Notes: generated from the letters alone by a model not told the origin. A stretch of 64,000 nt of DNA from Desulfovibrionaceae bacterium (GCA_029011315.1 JAQXLA010000005.1:1-64000), one strand, 5' to 3'; shown: positions 16,710 through 26,645, numbered from the stretch's first letter. Translations and numbers: made by a program.

Positions 16710-17459
16710 ATGGATACTCCCGTACTGCGAGCCGAACATATTTGTAAATCGTTGAATGGCAAAAAAATTCTGGATAATCTGTCTATTACTGTAAATAAGG
16801 GAGATTTGAAAGTACTCATTGGACCATCCGGAGGCGGCAAAAGCACCTTTCTTCAATGCCTCAATTGCCTCATCATTCCCGATGAGGGCACGATTTTTCT
16901 TGACGGACACCCCGTAAATGCTTCAAGCAGCCGGGAATTATGCGCATTCAGACGAAAAGTCGGTATGATCTTTCAGGATTTCAATCTTTTCGATCATCTC
17001 AATGCCGAAGATAACGTTGCCATCGCGTTGACAAAGGTTGCGGGGTATTCCAAAACAGAGGCTCATGAACGGGCTCTGGCGGAATTGGAGCGCGTCGGCC
17101 TCGCAGAACGGTCTTCCCTGTATCCGGCTCAGCTTTCCGGAGGACAGAAACAGAGAGTCGCTATTTCCCGAGCACTGGCAAAGGATCCGCCGGGTATTCT
17201 ACTTGACGAACCCACATCGGCGCTGGATCCAGAAATGGTAGGCGAAGTGCTTTCCGTCATCCGCACATTGGCCGAAAACGGCATGACCATGGTCATGGCA
17301 ACGCATCAGATGGAATTCGCCGGCGCACTGGCTTCAGAAATTCTGTTCATGGAACAAGGACATATCGTTGAGCAGGGGACTCCGTCTGAATTGCTTCAGA
17401 CCGCTTCGCATACGCGCACCGGAGATTTTTTCAGCATTCTATCCAAAGGCCGAATCTGA
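16710..17459 (+). CDS. Amino acid ABC transporter ATP-binding protein
   Basis: The 249-residue ATPase shows Walker A GPSGGGKS, the Q-loop in MIFQDFNLF, the ABC signature LSGGQKQR, Walker [12 protein letters not shown] and the switch histidine in ATHQ. It belongs to the GlnQ/HisP group. ATG 16710 is used because GAGGA precedes it and the product begins [11 protein letters not shown]; the longer frame runs back into the permease gene. It drives import by the two neighbouring permeases. Confidence 0.95.
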   Translation: MDTPVLRAEHICKSLNGKKILDNLSITVNKGDLKVLIGPSGGGKSTFLQCLNCLIIPDEGTIFLDGHPVNASSSRELCAFRRKVGMIFQDFNLFDHLNAEDNVAIALTKVAGYSKTEAHERALAELERVGLAERSSLYPAQLSGGQKQRVAISRALAKDPPGILLDEPTSALDPEMVGEVLSVIRTLAENGMTMVMATHQMEFAGALASEILFMEQGHIVEQGTPSELLQTASHTRTGDFFSILSKGRI

Positions 17460-17472
17460 GGCGGTACGGCAT

Positions 17473-18147
17473 ATGTGGTTCAATCCGGATTTCATTATCA
17501 ATACGGTTTTGCCCGCCCTCAATAGAGGTCTCTGGCTTTCCCTGGCTCTGATTCTCCCTTCAGCCAGCATTGGATTTCTCCTTGGACTGATACTGGGAAG
17601 CATACGGGTTTTCGCACCATGCTGGCTCAGAAGATTTGGAGATGGATTCACGGCTCTGTTCCGGGGAGTTCCCCTGGTTGTCCAGCTGATGATTCTGTAT
17701 TTCGGGCTGCCCAACCTCGGCATTTACCTGGAACCCTATACAGCATCTGTCGTCGGCTTTATCCTATGCACTGGCGCATATCAATCCGAATATGTTCGAG
17801 GAGCCCTTCTTTCTATCCGACAGGGACAGTTGAAAGCCGCTGCCGCGCTGGGATTTACCCGCTTTCAGGCCATTCTCTGGATTGTTATTCCACAGGCTGC
17901 CAGACGAGCCCTTCCGGGCTGCGGCAATGAAATCATTTACCTGATAAAGTACTCGTCTCTGGCCTACATTGTCACATGCATCGAATTGACCGGAGAAGCC
18001 AAAATTCTGGTTTCGCGCACTTTCAGTCCGACGGAAGTCTATTTCATCGCCGGTCTTTATTACCTTTTACTGGTCTCCGCAGCGACATGGCTGCTGCATC
18101 GGCTTGAAAAACGCTTTGAAATACCTGGATTCGGCTATAAACACTAG
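17473..18147 (+). CDS. Second amino acid ABC transporter permease
   Basis: The 224-residue membrane protein is of the same family as the first permease, with FRGVPLVVQLMILYFGL and an EAA loop LKAAAALGFTRFQAILWIVIPQAAR. I set the start at ATG 17473, 14 bases after the ATPase stop, with GAGGCGG upstream; the longer frame overlaps the ATPase gene and does not look like the family. It ends 18 bases before lepA without an obvious terminator, so some read-through into lepA is possible. Confidence 0.92.
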   Translation: MWFNPDFIINTVLPALNRGLWLSLALILPSASIGFLLGLILGSIRVFAPCWLRRFGDGFTALFRGVPLVVQLMILYFGLPNLGIYLEPYTASVVGFILCTGAYQSEYVRGALLSIRQGQLKAAAALGFTRFQAILWIVIPQAARRALPGCGNEIIYLIKYSSLAYIVTCIELTGEAKILVSRTFSPTEVYFIAGLYYLLLVSAATWLLHRLEKRFEIPGFGYKH

Positions 18148-18165
18148 AACTCTGCAGGGTCTGTT

Positions 18166-19974
18166 ATGTCAACTCGGGAAAATATTCGAAACTTCAGCAT
18201 TATTGCGCATATTGACCATGGAAAGTCCACACTTGCCGACCGTATTCTTGAATTGACCAATCTGGTTTCAGATCGAGAGAAAAGAGACCAGTATCTCGAT
18301 CGCATGGATCTGGAAAGAGAGCGCGGCATTACCATCAAGGCTCAGACCGTACGCATTCCGTATACTGCCAGAAACGGCCAAACATACATTCTCAATCTTA
18401 TTGATACCCCGGGACATGTTGATTTCAATTATGAAGTATCCCGATCTCTCGCGGCATGTGAAGGATCCCTGCTCGTTGTCGACGCCACACAAGGCGTGGA
18501 GGCACAAACCCTGGCCAATGTTTATCTGGCTCTGGATCATAATCATGAAATCATCCCGGTACTCAACAAGATTGATTTGCCAAGCGCAGACGTCGCCAGA
18601 GTCCGCACGGAAATAGAAGAAGCCATCGGACTGGATTGCTCCGAAGCGCTCAATGTCAGTGCCAAAACAGGCGAAGGCGTTCCTGACGTACTGGAAGCCA
18701 TTATCGAACGTCTTCCTGCTCCGAAAGGCGATCCAGATCAGCCGCTTCGAGCCCTTGTCTTTGATTCCTGGTACGATTCCTACCAAGGCGTCATCGTGCT
18801 GTTTCGCATTGAAGACGGAAGCATTTCTAAAGGAGATCGCATCCGCTTCATGGCTACGGGGAAATCCTATGAAGTTATCCGGCTTGGCTTTTTTTCACCT
18901 GATGCGATGGATACAGATACGTTGAGTGCCGGAGAAGTCGGATTTTTATGCGCGACAATTAAAGAGCTGGGAGATGCCCGAGTAGGCGATACCATCACGC
19001 ATGAATCCACCCCTTGCACAACTCCAGTTCCAGGGTTCAAGGAAGTCAAGGCCGTTGTATTCTGCGGTCTGTATCCTTCCGACGCCAATGATTACGAAAG
19101 CCTGAAAACAGCCTTGGAAAAACTTCAGCTGAATGATGCGGCTTTTACTTTTGAGCCGGAAACATCTCAGGCTCTGGGCTTCGGATTCCGATGCGGATTC
19201 CTTGGACTTCTTCACATGGAAATTATTCAGGAACGACTTGAACGGGAATTCGATGTCGATCTTATTGCCACAGCACCTTCCGTAATCTATCGGGTTGAAA
19301 CAACCGACGGGGCCGTCCAGAATATTGACAATCCTTCCAAACTTCCCGATGCCGGACGAATCAAAAATCTGTACGAACCGTATGTGCGCATCGATGTTCA
19401 TGTGCCAAGCGAATACGTGGGAAACGTCCTCAAGCTGTGCGAAGAAAAACGCGGCATTCAGAAAAATATGGGCTATATTGCGCAGAACCGAGTCGTTATT
19501 ACTTACGAACTGCCGTTTGCGGAAATTGTCTACGATTTCTTTGACCGTCTAAAATCCATGACCAAGGGATATGCCTCAATGGATTACGAAGTCGTCGACT
19601 ACAGAGCTTCAGATCTCGTCAAACTGGACATCATGCTTAATGGAGACGTTGTCGATGCGCTGGCTGTCATCGTCCACCGTGAAAAAGCCTACAGATATGG
19701 CAGAGCACTGGCTTTGAAACTGAAGCGAACCATCCCCAGACAAATGTTTGAAGTCGCCATTCAGGCAGCTATCGGTCAAAAGGTCATTGCACGCGAGACA
19801 AACTCCGCTCTACGTAAAAATGTTACGGCGAAATGCTACGGAGGAGACATTACCCGCAAACGCAAACTGCTGGAAAAACAGAAGGAAGGCAAAAAACGCA
19901 TGAAGCGAATGGGCAATGTGGAACTTCCCCAGGAGGCTTTCATGGCCGCTCTTCAAGTAGGAGATGACGAATAG
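18166..19974 (+). CDS. lepA: Elongation factor 4 (LepA)
   Basis: This ribosome-associated GTPase back-translocates or rescues stalled ribosomes. The 602 residues begin with the G-domain ([10 protein letters not shown]-loop, DTPGHVDF switch, NKIDLP specificity motif). EF-G-like domains follow, then the LepA-specific C-terminal domain ending in [20 protein letters not shown]. Length and motifs are standard. The start at ATG 18166 has CAGGG upstream. Confidence 0.98.
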   Translation: MSTRENIRNFSIIAHIDHGKSTLADRILELTNLVSDREKRDQYLDRMDLERERGITIKAQTVRIPYTARNGQTYILNLIDTPGHVDFNYEVSRSLAACEGSLLVVDATQGVEAQTLANVYLALDHNHEIIPVLNKIDLPSADVARVRTEIEEAIGLDCSEALNVSAKTGEGVPDVLEAIIERLPAPKGDPDQPLRALVFDSWYDSYQGVIVLFRIEDGSISKGDRIRFMATGKSYEVIRLGFFSPDAMDTDTLSAGEVGFLCATIKELGDARVGDTITHESTPCTTPVPGFKEVKAVVFCGLYPSDANDYESLKTALEKLQLNDAAFTFEPETSQALGFGFRCGFLGLLHMEIIQERLEREFDVDLIATAPSVIYRVETTDGAVQNIDNPSKLPDAGRIKNLYEPYVRIDVHVPSEYVGNVLKLCEEKRGIQKNMGYIAQNRVVITYELPFAEIVYDFFDRLKSMTKGYASMDYEVVDYRASDLVKLDIMLNGDVVDALAVIVHREKAYRYGRALALKLKRTIPRQMFEVAIQAAIGQKVIARETNSALRKNVTAKCYGGDITRKRKLLEKQKEGKKRMKRMGNVELPQEAFMAALQVGDDE

Positions 19975-20027
19975 CCAGGAAAAACGCTGCGTTCGAAAAA
20001 ATCCAATCGGGGAAAGACAAAAATCTA

Positions 20028-20065
20028 TTGACATGGTAGGTTTTATTAAGTAGGTAAAAAACCTA
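20028..20065 (+). promoter_or_regulatory. Promoter and putative repressor operator of the metY-cysK cluster
   Basis: A consensus -35 box TTGACA (20028-20033) is followed after 17 bases by a weak -10 region at 20051-20056. Two nested inverted repeats cover the promoter: an 8-bp arm pair TAGGTTTT (20037-20044) and AAAACCTA (20058-20065), and an inner TAGGT/ACCTA pair (20051-20055, 20061-20065). The overlap with the -10 box suggests a repressor site. The Rrf2-type regulator encoded at 22457 is the natural candidate, but that is inference. Confidence 0.6.
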
Positions 20066-20132
20066 TCAAAAATATGTGTTTTTATTTCGATAAAAATCAT
20101 CAGTCTGCCCAAGACAGCAAGGAGAACTTACC

Positions 20133-21416
20133 ATGTCCAAGTATCGCTTTGAAACGCTTCAGCTTCATGTTGGCCAGGAGACACCTGATCCGGCTACCGA
20201 CGCTCGCGCTGTTCCAATTTATGCAACGACTTCATATGTTTTTAAGGATTCCGCTCAGGCAGCCAATCGCTTCGGTCTGAAGGAAGGCGGCAATATTTAT
20301 ACTCGCTTGATGAATCCCACGTCAGATGTTTTTGAAAAACGTATCGCCGCTTTGGAAAATGGAGCGGCAGCGTTGGCTACAGCTTCAGGCTCCGCAGCCA
20401 TTGCCTATGCCGTTCAGAATATTGCCGGAGCTGGCGATCATATTGTATCCTCGATTAATCTATATGGGGGAACCTACAATCTTTTCCAGAATACATTGAG
20501 GGAACAGGGACTCTCTGTCTCCTACGGCAACCCTGCCGATCCCCAATCTTTTGAAGAACAAATCCGTCCCAATACGAAATTGCTTTATGCGGAAACACTG
20601 GGCAATCCCAATTCCGACATCACGGATTTGGAGGGGTTAGCAGCCGTAGCGCATGCGCACCATATTCCGCTTATTGTCGACAATACGTTCGCAACTCCCT
20701 ATCTTCTGCGTCCTCTCGATCATGGTGCGGATATCGTCGTGCATTCTGCTACCAAGTTCATTGGAGGACACGGAACGGTCATGGGCGGCGTAATCGTAGA
20801 CGGTGGAAAATTTGACTGGGCTCAGGACGACAAGTTCCCCGGTCTTTCCACGCCGAATCCCTCCTATCATGGTGTCATTTTCACGGAGGCCTGCGGTAAT
20901 CTTGCCTATATTCTAAAGTTGCGCACAACGCTGATGAGAGATCTGGGAGCAACCATTTCTCCCTTCAATTCGTTTCTGCTGCTCCAGGGACTGGAAACGC
21001 TCTCTCTCAGAGTAGAACGCCATGTTCAAAATGCTCTGGCTGTGGTCGATTTTCTGAAAAATCATCCATCTGTTACGAAGGTCAACCATCCTTCTCTGGA
21101 AACAGGCACGCAAAAAGCTCTGTATGACAGATATTTCCCGAAAGGTGCAGGATCCATCTTCACCTTTGAAATTAACGGAGATGCAAAAACAGCCCAAAAA
21201 TTTACGGAAAGCCTAAAGCTTTTCTCCCTTCTGGCCAATGTAGCGGATGTCAAGTCGCTTGTGATTCATCCTGCCTCCACGACACACTCTCAACTTTCTG
21301 AAGAAGAGCTTCTGGCCAGCGGCATTACACCGAAAACGGTTCGGCTTTCCATCGGTACAGAACATATCGATGATATTCTTGAAGATCTTCAACAGGGCTT
21401 TGAAGCCGTCAACTAA
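20133..21416 (+). CDS. metY: O-acetylhomoserine sulfhydrylase (MetY)
   Basis: It forms homocysteine from O-acetylhomoserine and sulfide with PLP, in the cytosol. The 427 residues, the long N-terminal ETLQLHVGQ start and the PLP lysine motif [10 protein letters not shown] identify the acetylhomoserine branch of the Cys/Met-metabolism PLP family. GGAGA precedes ATG 20133. It is first in a cluster with cysK, an Rrf2 regulator and metA. The metA product is predicted to make its substrate, and sulfide is abundant in a sulfate reducer. Confidence 0.95.
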   Translation: MSKYRFETLQLHVGQETPDPATDARAVPIYATTSYVFKDSAQAANRFGLKEGGNIYTRLMNPTSDVFEKRIAALENGAAALATASGSAAIAYAVQNIAGAGDHIVSSINLYGGTYNLFQNTLREQGLSVSYGNPADPQSFEEQIRPNTKLLYAETLGNPNSDITDLEGLAAVAHAHHIPLIVDNTFATPYLLRPLDHGADIVVHSATKFIGGHGTVMGGVIVDGGKFDWAQDDKFPGLSTPNPSYHGVIFTEACGNLAYILKLRTTLMRDLGATISPFNSFLLLQGLETLSLRVERHVQNALAVVDFLKNHPSVTKVNHPSLETGTQKALYDRYFPKGAGSIFTFEINGDAKTAQKFTESLKLFSLLANVADVKSLVIHPASTTHSQLSEEELLASGITPKTVRLSIGTEHIDDILEDLQQGFEAVN

Positions 21417-21430
21417 AAGGAGCAGACACA

Positions 21431-22357
21431 ATGAAAATTTATTCTTCAGCAGAGCAGCTTATCGGCAGGACACCATTGCTGGAGCTTACTAATCTTGAAA
21501 AGGCCTTAGGGCTTCAGGCTCGGATTGCAGCCAAGCTTGAACTGTTTAATCCGGCAGGCTCCGTGAAAGATCGCATTGCCAGAACCATGCTTGACGCTGC
21601 CGAAAAATCAGGCAAACTCCGTCCGGATTCCGTCATCATTTCTCCAACATCCGGCAATACCGGCATCGGTCTGGCGTCTGTAGCTGCTGCGCGAGGTTAC
21701 AAGCTCATCATTGTTATGCCTGAAACAATGTCTCTGGAACGCAGAAAGCTGATGCAGGCTTATGGAGCACAGCTGGTGCTCTCTGAAGGCTCTAAAGGTA
21801 TGCAGGGTGCTGTCGACAAGGCGAATGAATTGGCCAATGCTACGCCAAACAGTCTGCTTATCGATCAGTTCAGCGATTTTTCCAATCCTGAAGCGCATCG
21901 CTTAACCACAGGACCTGAAATTTTTGAAGATACTGAAGGCACAGTAGACGCCTTTGTCGCAGGCGTCGGCACAGGGGGGACAATTACAGGAGTTGGAGAA
22001 TATCTGCATTCTCGCAAACCTTCCGTACATATTGTCGCCGTGGAACCGGATTCTTCTCCTGTACTTTCAGAGGGACGGGCAGGCTCTCATAAGATTCAGG
22101 GAATCGGAGCAGGCTTTGTGCCCACCGTGCTGAACATCAAGGCATATGATGAAATCATCCGGGTAACGGATGAAGAAGCTCTGTCTACGGCAAGAACCGT
22201 TGCCAAACAGGAAGGTGTTTTTGTCGGAATTTCTTCCGGAGCTGCAGTCCATGCAGCTATCACGCTGGCCAGGCGTCCAGAGTTCGCCGGGAAACTCATT
22301 GTAGCCCTGCTCCCCGATACAGGAGAAAGGTATCTTTCCACGGCTCTGCTTGATTAA
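21431..22357 (+). CDS. cysK: Cysteine synthase A
   Basis: It combines O-acetylserine and sulfide to cysteine with PLP. The 308-residue protein carries the PLP lysine in NPAGSVKDRIA, the substrate loop TSGNTGIGLA and the cofactor phosphate loop VGTGGTITG. It follows metY by 14 bases with AAAGGAG upstream of the ATG. The family is also called CysK/CysM; the motif pattern favours CysK. Confidence 0.96.
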   Translation: MKIYSSAEQLIGRTPLLELTNLEKALGLQARIAAKLELFNPAGSVKDRIARTMLDAAEKSGKLRPDSVIISPTSGNTGIGLASVAAARGYKLIIVMPETMSLERRKLMQAYGAQLVLSEGSKGMQGAVDKANELANATPNSLLIDQFSDFSNPEAHRLTTGPEIFEDTEGTVDAFVAGVGTGGTITGVGEYLHSRKPSVHIVAVEPDSSPVLSEGRAGSHKIQGIGAGFVPTVLNIKAYDEIIRVTDEEALSTARTVAKQEGVFVGISSGAAVHAAITLARRPEFAGKLIVALLPDTGERYLSTALLD

Positions 22358-22408
22358 GGCTAACATGATTTCAACAAGATTTTTTCAAAAATTTTAACAT
22401 ATTACTCA

Positions 22409-22440
22409 GTCTCCCCTGTCTTTGAAAGACTGCGGGAGAC
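22409..22440 (+). promoter_or_regulatory. Two-tier hairpin between cysK and the Rrf2 gene
   Basis: An outer 7-bp stem GTCTCCC/GGGAGAC (22409-22415, 22434-22440) encloses an inner 5-bp stem GTCTT/AAGAC around a three-base loop. No U run follows. It could slow read-through from cysK, stabilise the metY-cysK message or affect translation of the regulator 17 bases downstream. Confidence 0.5.
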
Positions 22441-22456
22441 CCTATGATGGTGCTGT

Positions 22457-22897
22457 ATGATTTCAACTCGCGGAAGATATGCCCTAAGAGTTATGATTGA
22501 TCTCGCAGAACACGCGCATGAAGGTCGTCCCATTCCCATCAAGGATATTGTCCAGCGTCAGGGAATTTCACATAAATACATTGAGCATGTGATGTCGCTT
22601 CTCACAAAGAGGGGACTTGTGAACGGCTTTCAGGGAAAGGGGGGAGGATACAAGCTCAACAGGGATCCTGCGGCATGCATCGTCTGGGATATTCTTCAGG
22701 CAACGGAGATATCTCTCGCACCAGTTGCCTGTCTTCAGGCAAGTGCTGCGCCATGTCCCAGGGCTCAGGAGTGCAGAACTTTGCCCATGTGGAACAAACT
22801 GGATGCTCTGCTTCAAAATTTTTTTCAGGGAATAACACTTGCAGATTTAATGCAAAACGATTTAACAAGGAAAAAAATTCTATTGGAGAAAAAATAA
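22457..22897 (+). CDS. Rrf2-family transcriptional regulator with Fe-S cysteines
   Basis: The 146-residue protein has an N-terminal winged helix ([17 protein letters not shown]; recognition region [19 protein letters not shown]). Three cysteines at residues 92, 100 and 106 sit where IscR holds its Fe-S cluster; here the spacing is C-x7-C-x5-C. It may sense Fe-S status or sulfur supply, like IscR or CymR. It lies between cysK and metA, four bases before metA, so autoregulation of the sulfur cluster is a reasonable inference. No strong ribosome binding site precedes ATG 22457. Confidence 0.9.
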   Translation: MISTRGRYALRVMIDLAEHAHEGRPIPIKDIVQRQGISHKYIEHVMSLLTKRGLVNGFQGKGGGYKLNRDPAACIVWDILQATEISLAPVACLQASAAPCPRAQECRTLPMWNKLDALLQNFFQGITLADLMQNDLTRKKILLEKK

Positions 22898-22901
22898 CGT
22901 T

Positions 22902-23822
22902 ATGCCAGTGAAAATTCCGGATGATCTGCCCTCCCGAGTCATTTTGGAAAAAGAAAATATTTTTGTTATGACGGAATCCAGAGCCAGAAGGCAGGACATT
23001 CGTCCTTTAGAGATTGCTATTGTCAATCTGATGCCCACCAAGATTACAACTGAGACACAGCTGCTTCGACAGCTGAGCAATACGCCTCTTCAAGTGAACG
23101 TCTCGCTAATCCGTGCGGCCGATCATATATCAAAAAATACGCCTGAAGGTCATCTCGAACGTTTCTATACGACCTTTGATCAAATCCAAAACCGGACATT
23201 CGACGGCATGATTATTACCGGCGCCCCAGTTGAGAAGCTGCCTTTTGAGGAAGTTGACTACTGGCAGGAATTAACGGATATCATGAAATATTCCCGTACG
23301 CAGGTACATTCCACGCTGTTTATTTGCTGGGGAGCTCAAGCCGGACTATATTATTTGTACGGTATTCCCAAGGTCAATCTGCCGTCGAAACTTTCAGGTA
23401 TTTTTTCCCACCATACGCTCGTCCCCAGCAAGCTGTTCCAGGGATTCGACGACGTATTTCATGCGCCGCATTCCCGTTATACGGAAGTACGCAAAAAAGA
23501 TATTGAAAAAGTGGGAGAGCTGGATATTCTGGCGGAATCAGAAGAAGCCGGCGTCTTTGCCGTCAGCACGCCGGACTATCGGCAAATCTTTGTTACCGGC
23601 CATCTTGAATACGACGCAGGCACATTGGATCAGGAATATCGCAGAGATCTGGCAAAAGGGCTGGATATTACCATGCCTCGCCATTACTATCCAGGTGGGG
23701 ATCCATCTCTGCCACCGCAGGTGACTTGGCGAGCCTGTGCCAATCTTTTCTATTCCAATTGGCTAAACTACTGTGTGTATCAGGAAACACCTTATTTTAT
23801 TGAAGAGATTTCCCACTGTTAA
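22902..23822 (+). CDS. metA: Homoserine O-acetyltransferase of the MetA family
   Basis: The 306-residue protein is a MetA acyltransferase. The acyl-accepting cysteine is residue 142 (FICWGAQAG) and the other catalytic residues follow the family. Residue 111 is glutamate (GAPVEKL). In this family, Glu at that position goes with acetyl-CoA use and Gly with succinyl-CoA use, so an acetyltransferase is predicted. This fits metY in the same cluster, which needs O-acetylhomoserine. It ends before a bidirectional terminator shared with putP. Confidence 0.94.
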   Translation: MPVKIPDDLPSRVILEKENIFVMTESRARRQDIRPLEIAIVNLMPTKITTETQLLRQLSNTPLQVNVSLIRAADHISKNTPEGHLERFYTTFDQIQNRTFDGMIITGAPVEKLPFEEVDYWQELTDIMKYSRTQVHSTLFICWGAQAGLYYLYGIPKVNLPSKLSGIFSHHTLVPSKLFQGFDDVFHAPHSRYTEVRKKDIEKVGELDILAESEEAGVFAVSTPDYRQIFVTGHLEYDAGTLDQEYRRDLAKGLDITMPRHYYPGGDPSLPPQVTWRACANLFYSNWLNYCVYQETPYFIEEISHC

Positions 23823-23875
23823 ACGCAGGCGATTTTGTGCAGCCTGTCTGGTGTTTCAGCTTCGTAAAACGAAAT

Positions 23876-23919
23876 AAAACCAGAGCGGGAGAAAGCCTCT
23901 TCATCCCACTCTGGTTTTT
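23876..23919. terminator. Bidirectional terminator between metA and putP
   Basis: An 11-bp stem with one mismatch (23880-23890 with 23904-23914) is followed rightward by five U residues and preceded by an A run (23876-23879) that gives a short U run leftward. It separates two convergent genes. Confidence 0.85.
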
Positions 23920-23922
23920 CTT

Positions 23923-25449
23923 TTACTGTTTCACCGAATCAAATTCCGCTTCAATTGAAGCATCATATTTATATGTCCGCCGACTGACCGTCACGATAGC
24001 GAAGCAGGCGACAAGGAATGCTGGAAGCAGCTCGTAAATACCGAAGACACCGCCCATCGGGCGCACCAGGAACTTCCAGATAAACACCATTCCACCGCCA
24101 GCAACCATTCCGGCAAAGGCACCCTGCTTCGTACATTTCTTCCAGAACAGCGCATACAGCATCACAGGACCAAAGGACGCACCGAAACCGGCCCAGGCAA
24201 AAGAAACAATCTGAAAAACGGAGCTGTTCGGATCCCTTGCGATAAGAATGCCGATAATCGCAATGACAAAAACAGTCAGACGGGCGACACGGATCGTTCC
24301 TCTGTTGGACATGGTGATGCCGAAAACTCTCTTTGTAATGTCTTCAGACACGCTGGAGGCTGCGGCGAGCAGCTGAGAATCTGCGGTACTCATGGTGCAG
24401 GCAAGAATTCCGGCCAGAACCAAACCGGCAATAAAGGCTGCTATAATTCCCTGCTCACTCAGAATGTGGCTGAAACGAATAATGACATATTCAGCAGCGG
24501 AGCTGCTCTGAAAGACTTCAAAGGCTCCGGATTTTGCTGCGGCATAGCCAATAATGCCAATAAGGATGGCAAATCCCATCGCTATCACAACCCATCCCGT
24601 ACCGATACGGCGGGACACTGCAATTTCATCCTGATGCCGGATTGCCATAAAGCGAAGCAGAATATGGGGCATTCCAAAGTATCCGAGTCCCCAGGCCATG
24701 GTCGAAATAATAGTCAGGAAACCATAGTCTCCGGCCTGTCCGGTCATGATGTTGGCGGACTGTGTGATGCTCAGATATCCAGGAACAGAAGATGCCGCGG
24801 CAACAACTCCATCCCAGCCTCCAGCAAGATCCAGTCCAAACCAGATGATCACGATAAGAGCCACAGTCATCACAACTGACTGAATGACATCGGTTGTGGA
24901 CGCCGCCAAAAAGCCGCCCATTGCCGTATACGCTACGATCACCACAGCACCGAGAAGCATGCCGGATGTGTAGCTCATACCAAACAGCGAAGAAAACAGC
25001 TTTCCGCAGGCGGCAAAACCGGATGCCGTATAAGGAATGAAGAAAACAATAATGATAATGGCAGAAATGCCAATTAAAAGGCGATCGGTATCATGGAAAC
25101 GCTTGGCAAAAAATTCGGGAATCGTAATAGCGTGAATTTTTTCGCTGTAGCTGCGCAAACGTCTGGCGACAAGAAGCCAATTTAAATAGGTTCCCAGAGC
25201 CAACCCCAGACAGGTCCAGAACGTATCGGCAATGCCGCAGAAGAAGCAGAGCCCTGGAATTCCCATCAGCAGCCAGGATGACATGTCTGATGCTTCTGCG
25301 CTCATGGCAACGGCAACAGGCCCAAGACGACGCCCACCGAGATAAAAGTCTCCAGCATTTTCATTCGCTTTGGAAAAGCGAAAACCGATATATAAAATGA
25401 CGCCAAGATATACCAGGATCGCAAGATACACAAAAAAAGAATGAGCCAT
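23923..25449 (-). CDS. putP: Sodium/proline symporter (PutP-like)
   Basis: The 508-residue membrane protein has about thirteen helices and belongs to the solute:sodium symporter family. Sequence landmarks of the proline group include AVAMSAEASDMSSWLLMGIPG near residue 50 and ACTMSTADSQLLAAASSVSED in the second half. It imports proline with Na+. ATG 25449 starts right before the first helix; the longer frame to 25566 adds residues unlike the family. Other sodium-coupled substrates remain possible. Confidence 0.9.
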   Translation of the reverse strand: MAHSFFVYLAILVYLGVILYIGFRFSKANENAGDFYLGGRRLGPVAVAMSAEASDMSSWLLMGIPGLCFFCGIADTFWTCLGLALGTYLNWLLVARRLRSYSEKIHAITIPEFFAKRFHDTDRLLIGISAIIIIVFFIPYTASGFAACGKLFSSLFGMSYTSGMLLGAVVIVAYTAMGGFLAASTTDVIQSVVMTVALIVIIWFGLDLAGGWDGVVAAASSVPGYLSITQSANIMTGQAGDYGFLTIISTMAWGLGYFGMPHILLRFMAIRHQDEIAVSRRIGTGWVVIAMGFAILIGIIGYAAAKSGAFEVFQSSSAAEYVIIRFSHILSEQGIIAAFIAGLVLAGILACTMSTADSQLLAAASSVSEDITKRVFGITMSNRGTIRVARLTVFVIAIIGILIARDPNSSVFQIVSFAWAGFGASFGPVMLYALFWKKCTKQGAFAGMVAGGGMVFIWKFLVRPMGGVFGIYELLPAFLVACFAIVTVSRRTYKYDASIEAEFDSVKQ

Positions 25450-25625
25450 GGAATGTGTCTCACAAAAAGAAAAAGAACGTTGATAAATTAAGGAAATCAG
25501 CCGGCAGAATATTTGGAAGAAAAAAATAATGTTACCGCCTTTTCGGCGGCTGAAAAATCTGTGCAAAATTTACAGGAAAACGGTGACTCAATATCATAAA
25601 ACATGCCGGATAAAAGATAAAAAAA

Positions 25626-25702
25626 TGGCGTCCCCAAGCAGATTTGAACTGCTGTTGACGGCGTGAAAGGCCGCTGTCCTGGGCCGGCTAGACGATGGGG
25701 AC
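25626..25702 (-). tRNA. tRNA-Glu (TTC)
   Basis: The 77-base gene reads GTCCCC... to ...GGGGAC plus G and an encoded CCA. The anticodon loop CTTTCAC gives anticodon TTC (Glu). A run of seven U follows the CCA directly on the minus strand. Confidence 0.96.
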
Positions 25703-25802
25703 GCATACCGCCTGTGAATTTCACAAGTGGGATTTGATATCTAGACAAGATTTCAGACAAAGTCAAGCATGAACGGGGTGTTTTCTATATTTTCTACGCA
25801 AG

Positions 25803-25828
25803 AAAAAGGAGATGGTTAAACCATCTCC
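25803..25828 (-). terminator. Terminator after tRNA-Arg
   Basis: A perfect 8-bp stem (25808-25815 with 25821-25828, loop of five bases) lies 9 bases downstream of tRNA-Arg. Leftward it is followed by five U residues (25803-25807). Confidence 0.85.
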
Positions 25829-25836
25829 TGAAAATA

Positions 25837-25913
25837 TGGTGCGTCCGGCGCGATTCGAACGCGCGGCCTTTAGCTCCGGAGGCTAACGCTCTATCCAACT
25901 GAGCTACGGGCGC
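25837..25913 (-). tRNA. tRNA-Arg (CCG)
   Basis: The 77-base gene has an encoded CCA and an anticodon loop CTCCGGA, giving anticodon CCG (reads CGG). D, anticodon and T stems pair fully. The acceptor stem, GCGCCCG against CGGACGC, has a C4-A69 mismatch where most such tRNAs have a C-G pair. Confidence 0.96.
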
Positions 25914-25982
25914 ATGAAGGCTCTCAATGTACGCAGGGATAATGTACGCTGAGAGATTCCTGCTGTCAAGACGCGGCAATTA

Positions 25983-26369
25983 TTATTGATGGCAGGGCGC
26001 ACAGCCTTTCAGGCTGGCATGTGTTGCAGACTGTTTAATATGACAGCCCATGCAGGAATGACTGCTCTTCTTATTATGAATTGCCTTCATATAGCTGCGA
26101 CGGGAACGATCATCGCGAGACAGGCTGTCGTGACATTCTGAGCTGATGGAACAGGACACAAACGTGCGTTTGTCAGATGTCGTTTTATGGTGGCATGTCC
26201 AACAGTCCACTGTTTTATGGCTGCTGTGATTAAAAACCACGCCTGTATGATTTAAAAGAACGGGTTTTTCCGTTGCGGCGCGCAGGTCTTCAATTTTGAT
26301 CGGTGCGTCGGCAAAAGCCGGAATGCTCAGGCCAAAGACAAGCGACACGCAGACTGCCAGATATTTCAC
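25983..26369 (-). CDS. Tetrahaem cytochrome c3
   Basis: This is a small periplasmic electron carrier. The product has 128 residues with a signal peptide cleaved after AFA (residue 20), leaving about 108, the normal size for class III cytochrome c3. Haem sites are C56-x2-C59-H60, C73-x5-C79-H80, C106-x2-C109-H110 and C123-x2-C126-H127. The second site has five residues between the cysteines, where two or four are usual. H48, H51, H61, H98 and H104 are candidate distal ligands. GTG 26369 is preferred because GGGAG lies six bases upstream and a clean signal peptide follows; the frame from TTG 26411 has neither. It diverges from the Rnf operon. Confidence 0.9.
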   Translation of the reverse strand: MKYLAVCVSLVFGLSIPAFADAPIKIEDLRAATEKPVLLNHTGVVFNHSSHKTVDCWTCHHKTTSDKRTFVSCSISSECHDSLSRDDRSRRSYMKAIHNKKSSHSCMGCHIKQSATHASLKGCAPCHQ

Positions 26370-26645
26370 AGCCAACTCCCAAAATGTTTTCAAGATTGCC
26401 CGGATTTTCAAAAGAAAAATTCAACTTTTGAAAAATCCGATAAAAATAATGATGAAAGTATATTTTCAGGCACGGTCTTTGTCAATTTTTCCAATTCTTC
26501 CCAGAAAGTCCATTAGAGGGAACCTCGTTTTATGCTGTTTTTCATTAAAAATTTGACAATAGCAAAGTCTGCGATGTATGCAAAAAACGTTGTTGATCTT
26601 CATAATCGACAATTCGTCTATTACTTTGCCTGAGGACTGGATGCC
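26370..26645. promoter_or_regulatory. Divergent control region of cytochrome c3 and the Rnf operon
   Basis: This region contains no gene. A TTGACA box at 26553-26558 points toward the Rnf operon; about 18 bases further is TATGCA (26577-26582), a weak -10 box. The promoter call is tentative. I saw no Rex- or Fur-like palindrome. Confidence 0.4.

Noticed and set aside
19975-20132. SAM riboswitch upstream of metY
   Set aside because: The space between promoter and start is too short and no multi-stem SAM aptamer or terminator is visible.
25600-25985. Attachment site or integrated element at the tRNA pair
   Set aside because: No integrase gene, no duplicated tRNA 3' end and no composition shift were seen around the tRNAs.
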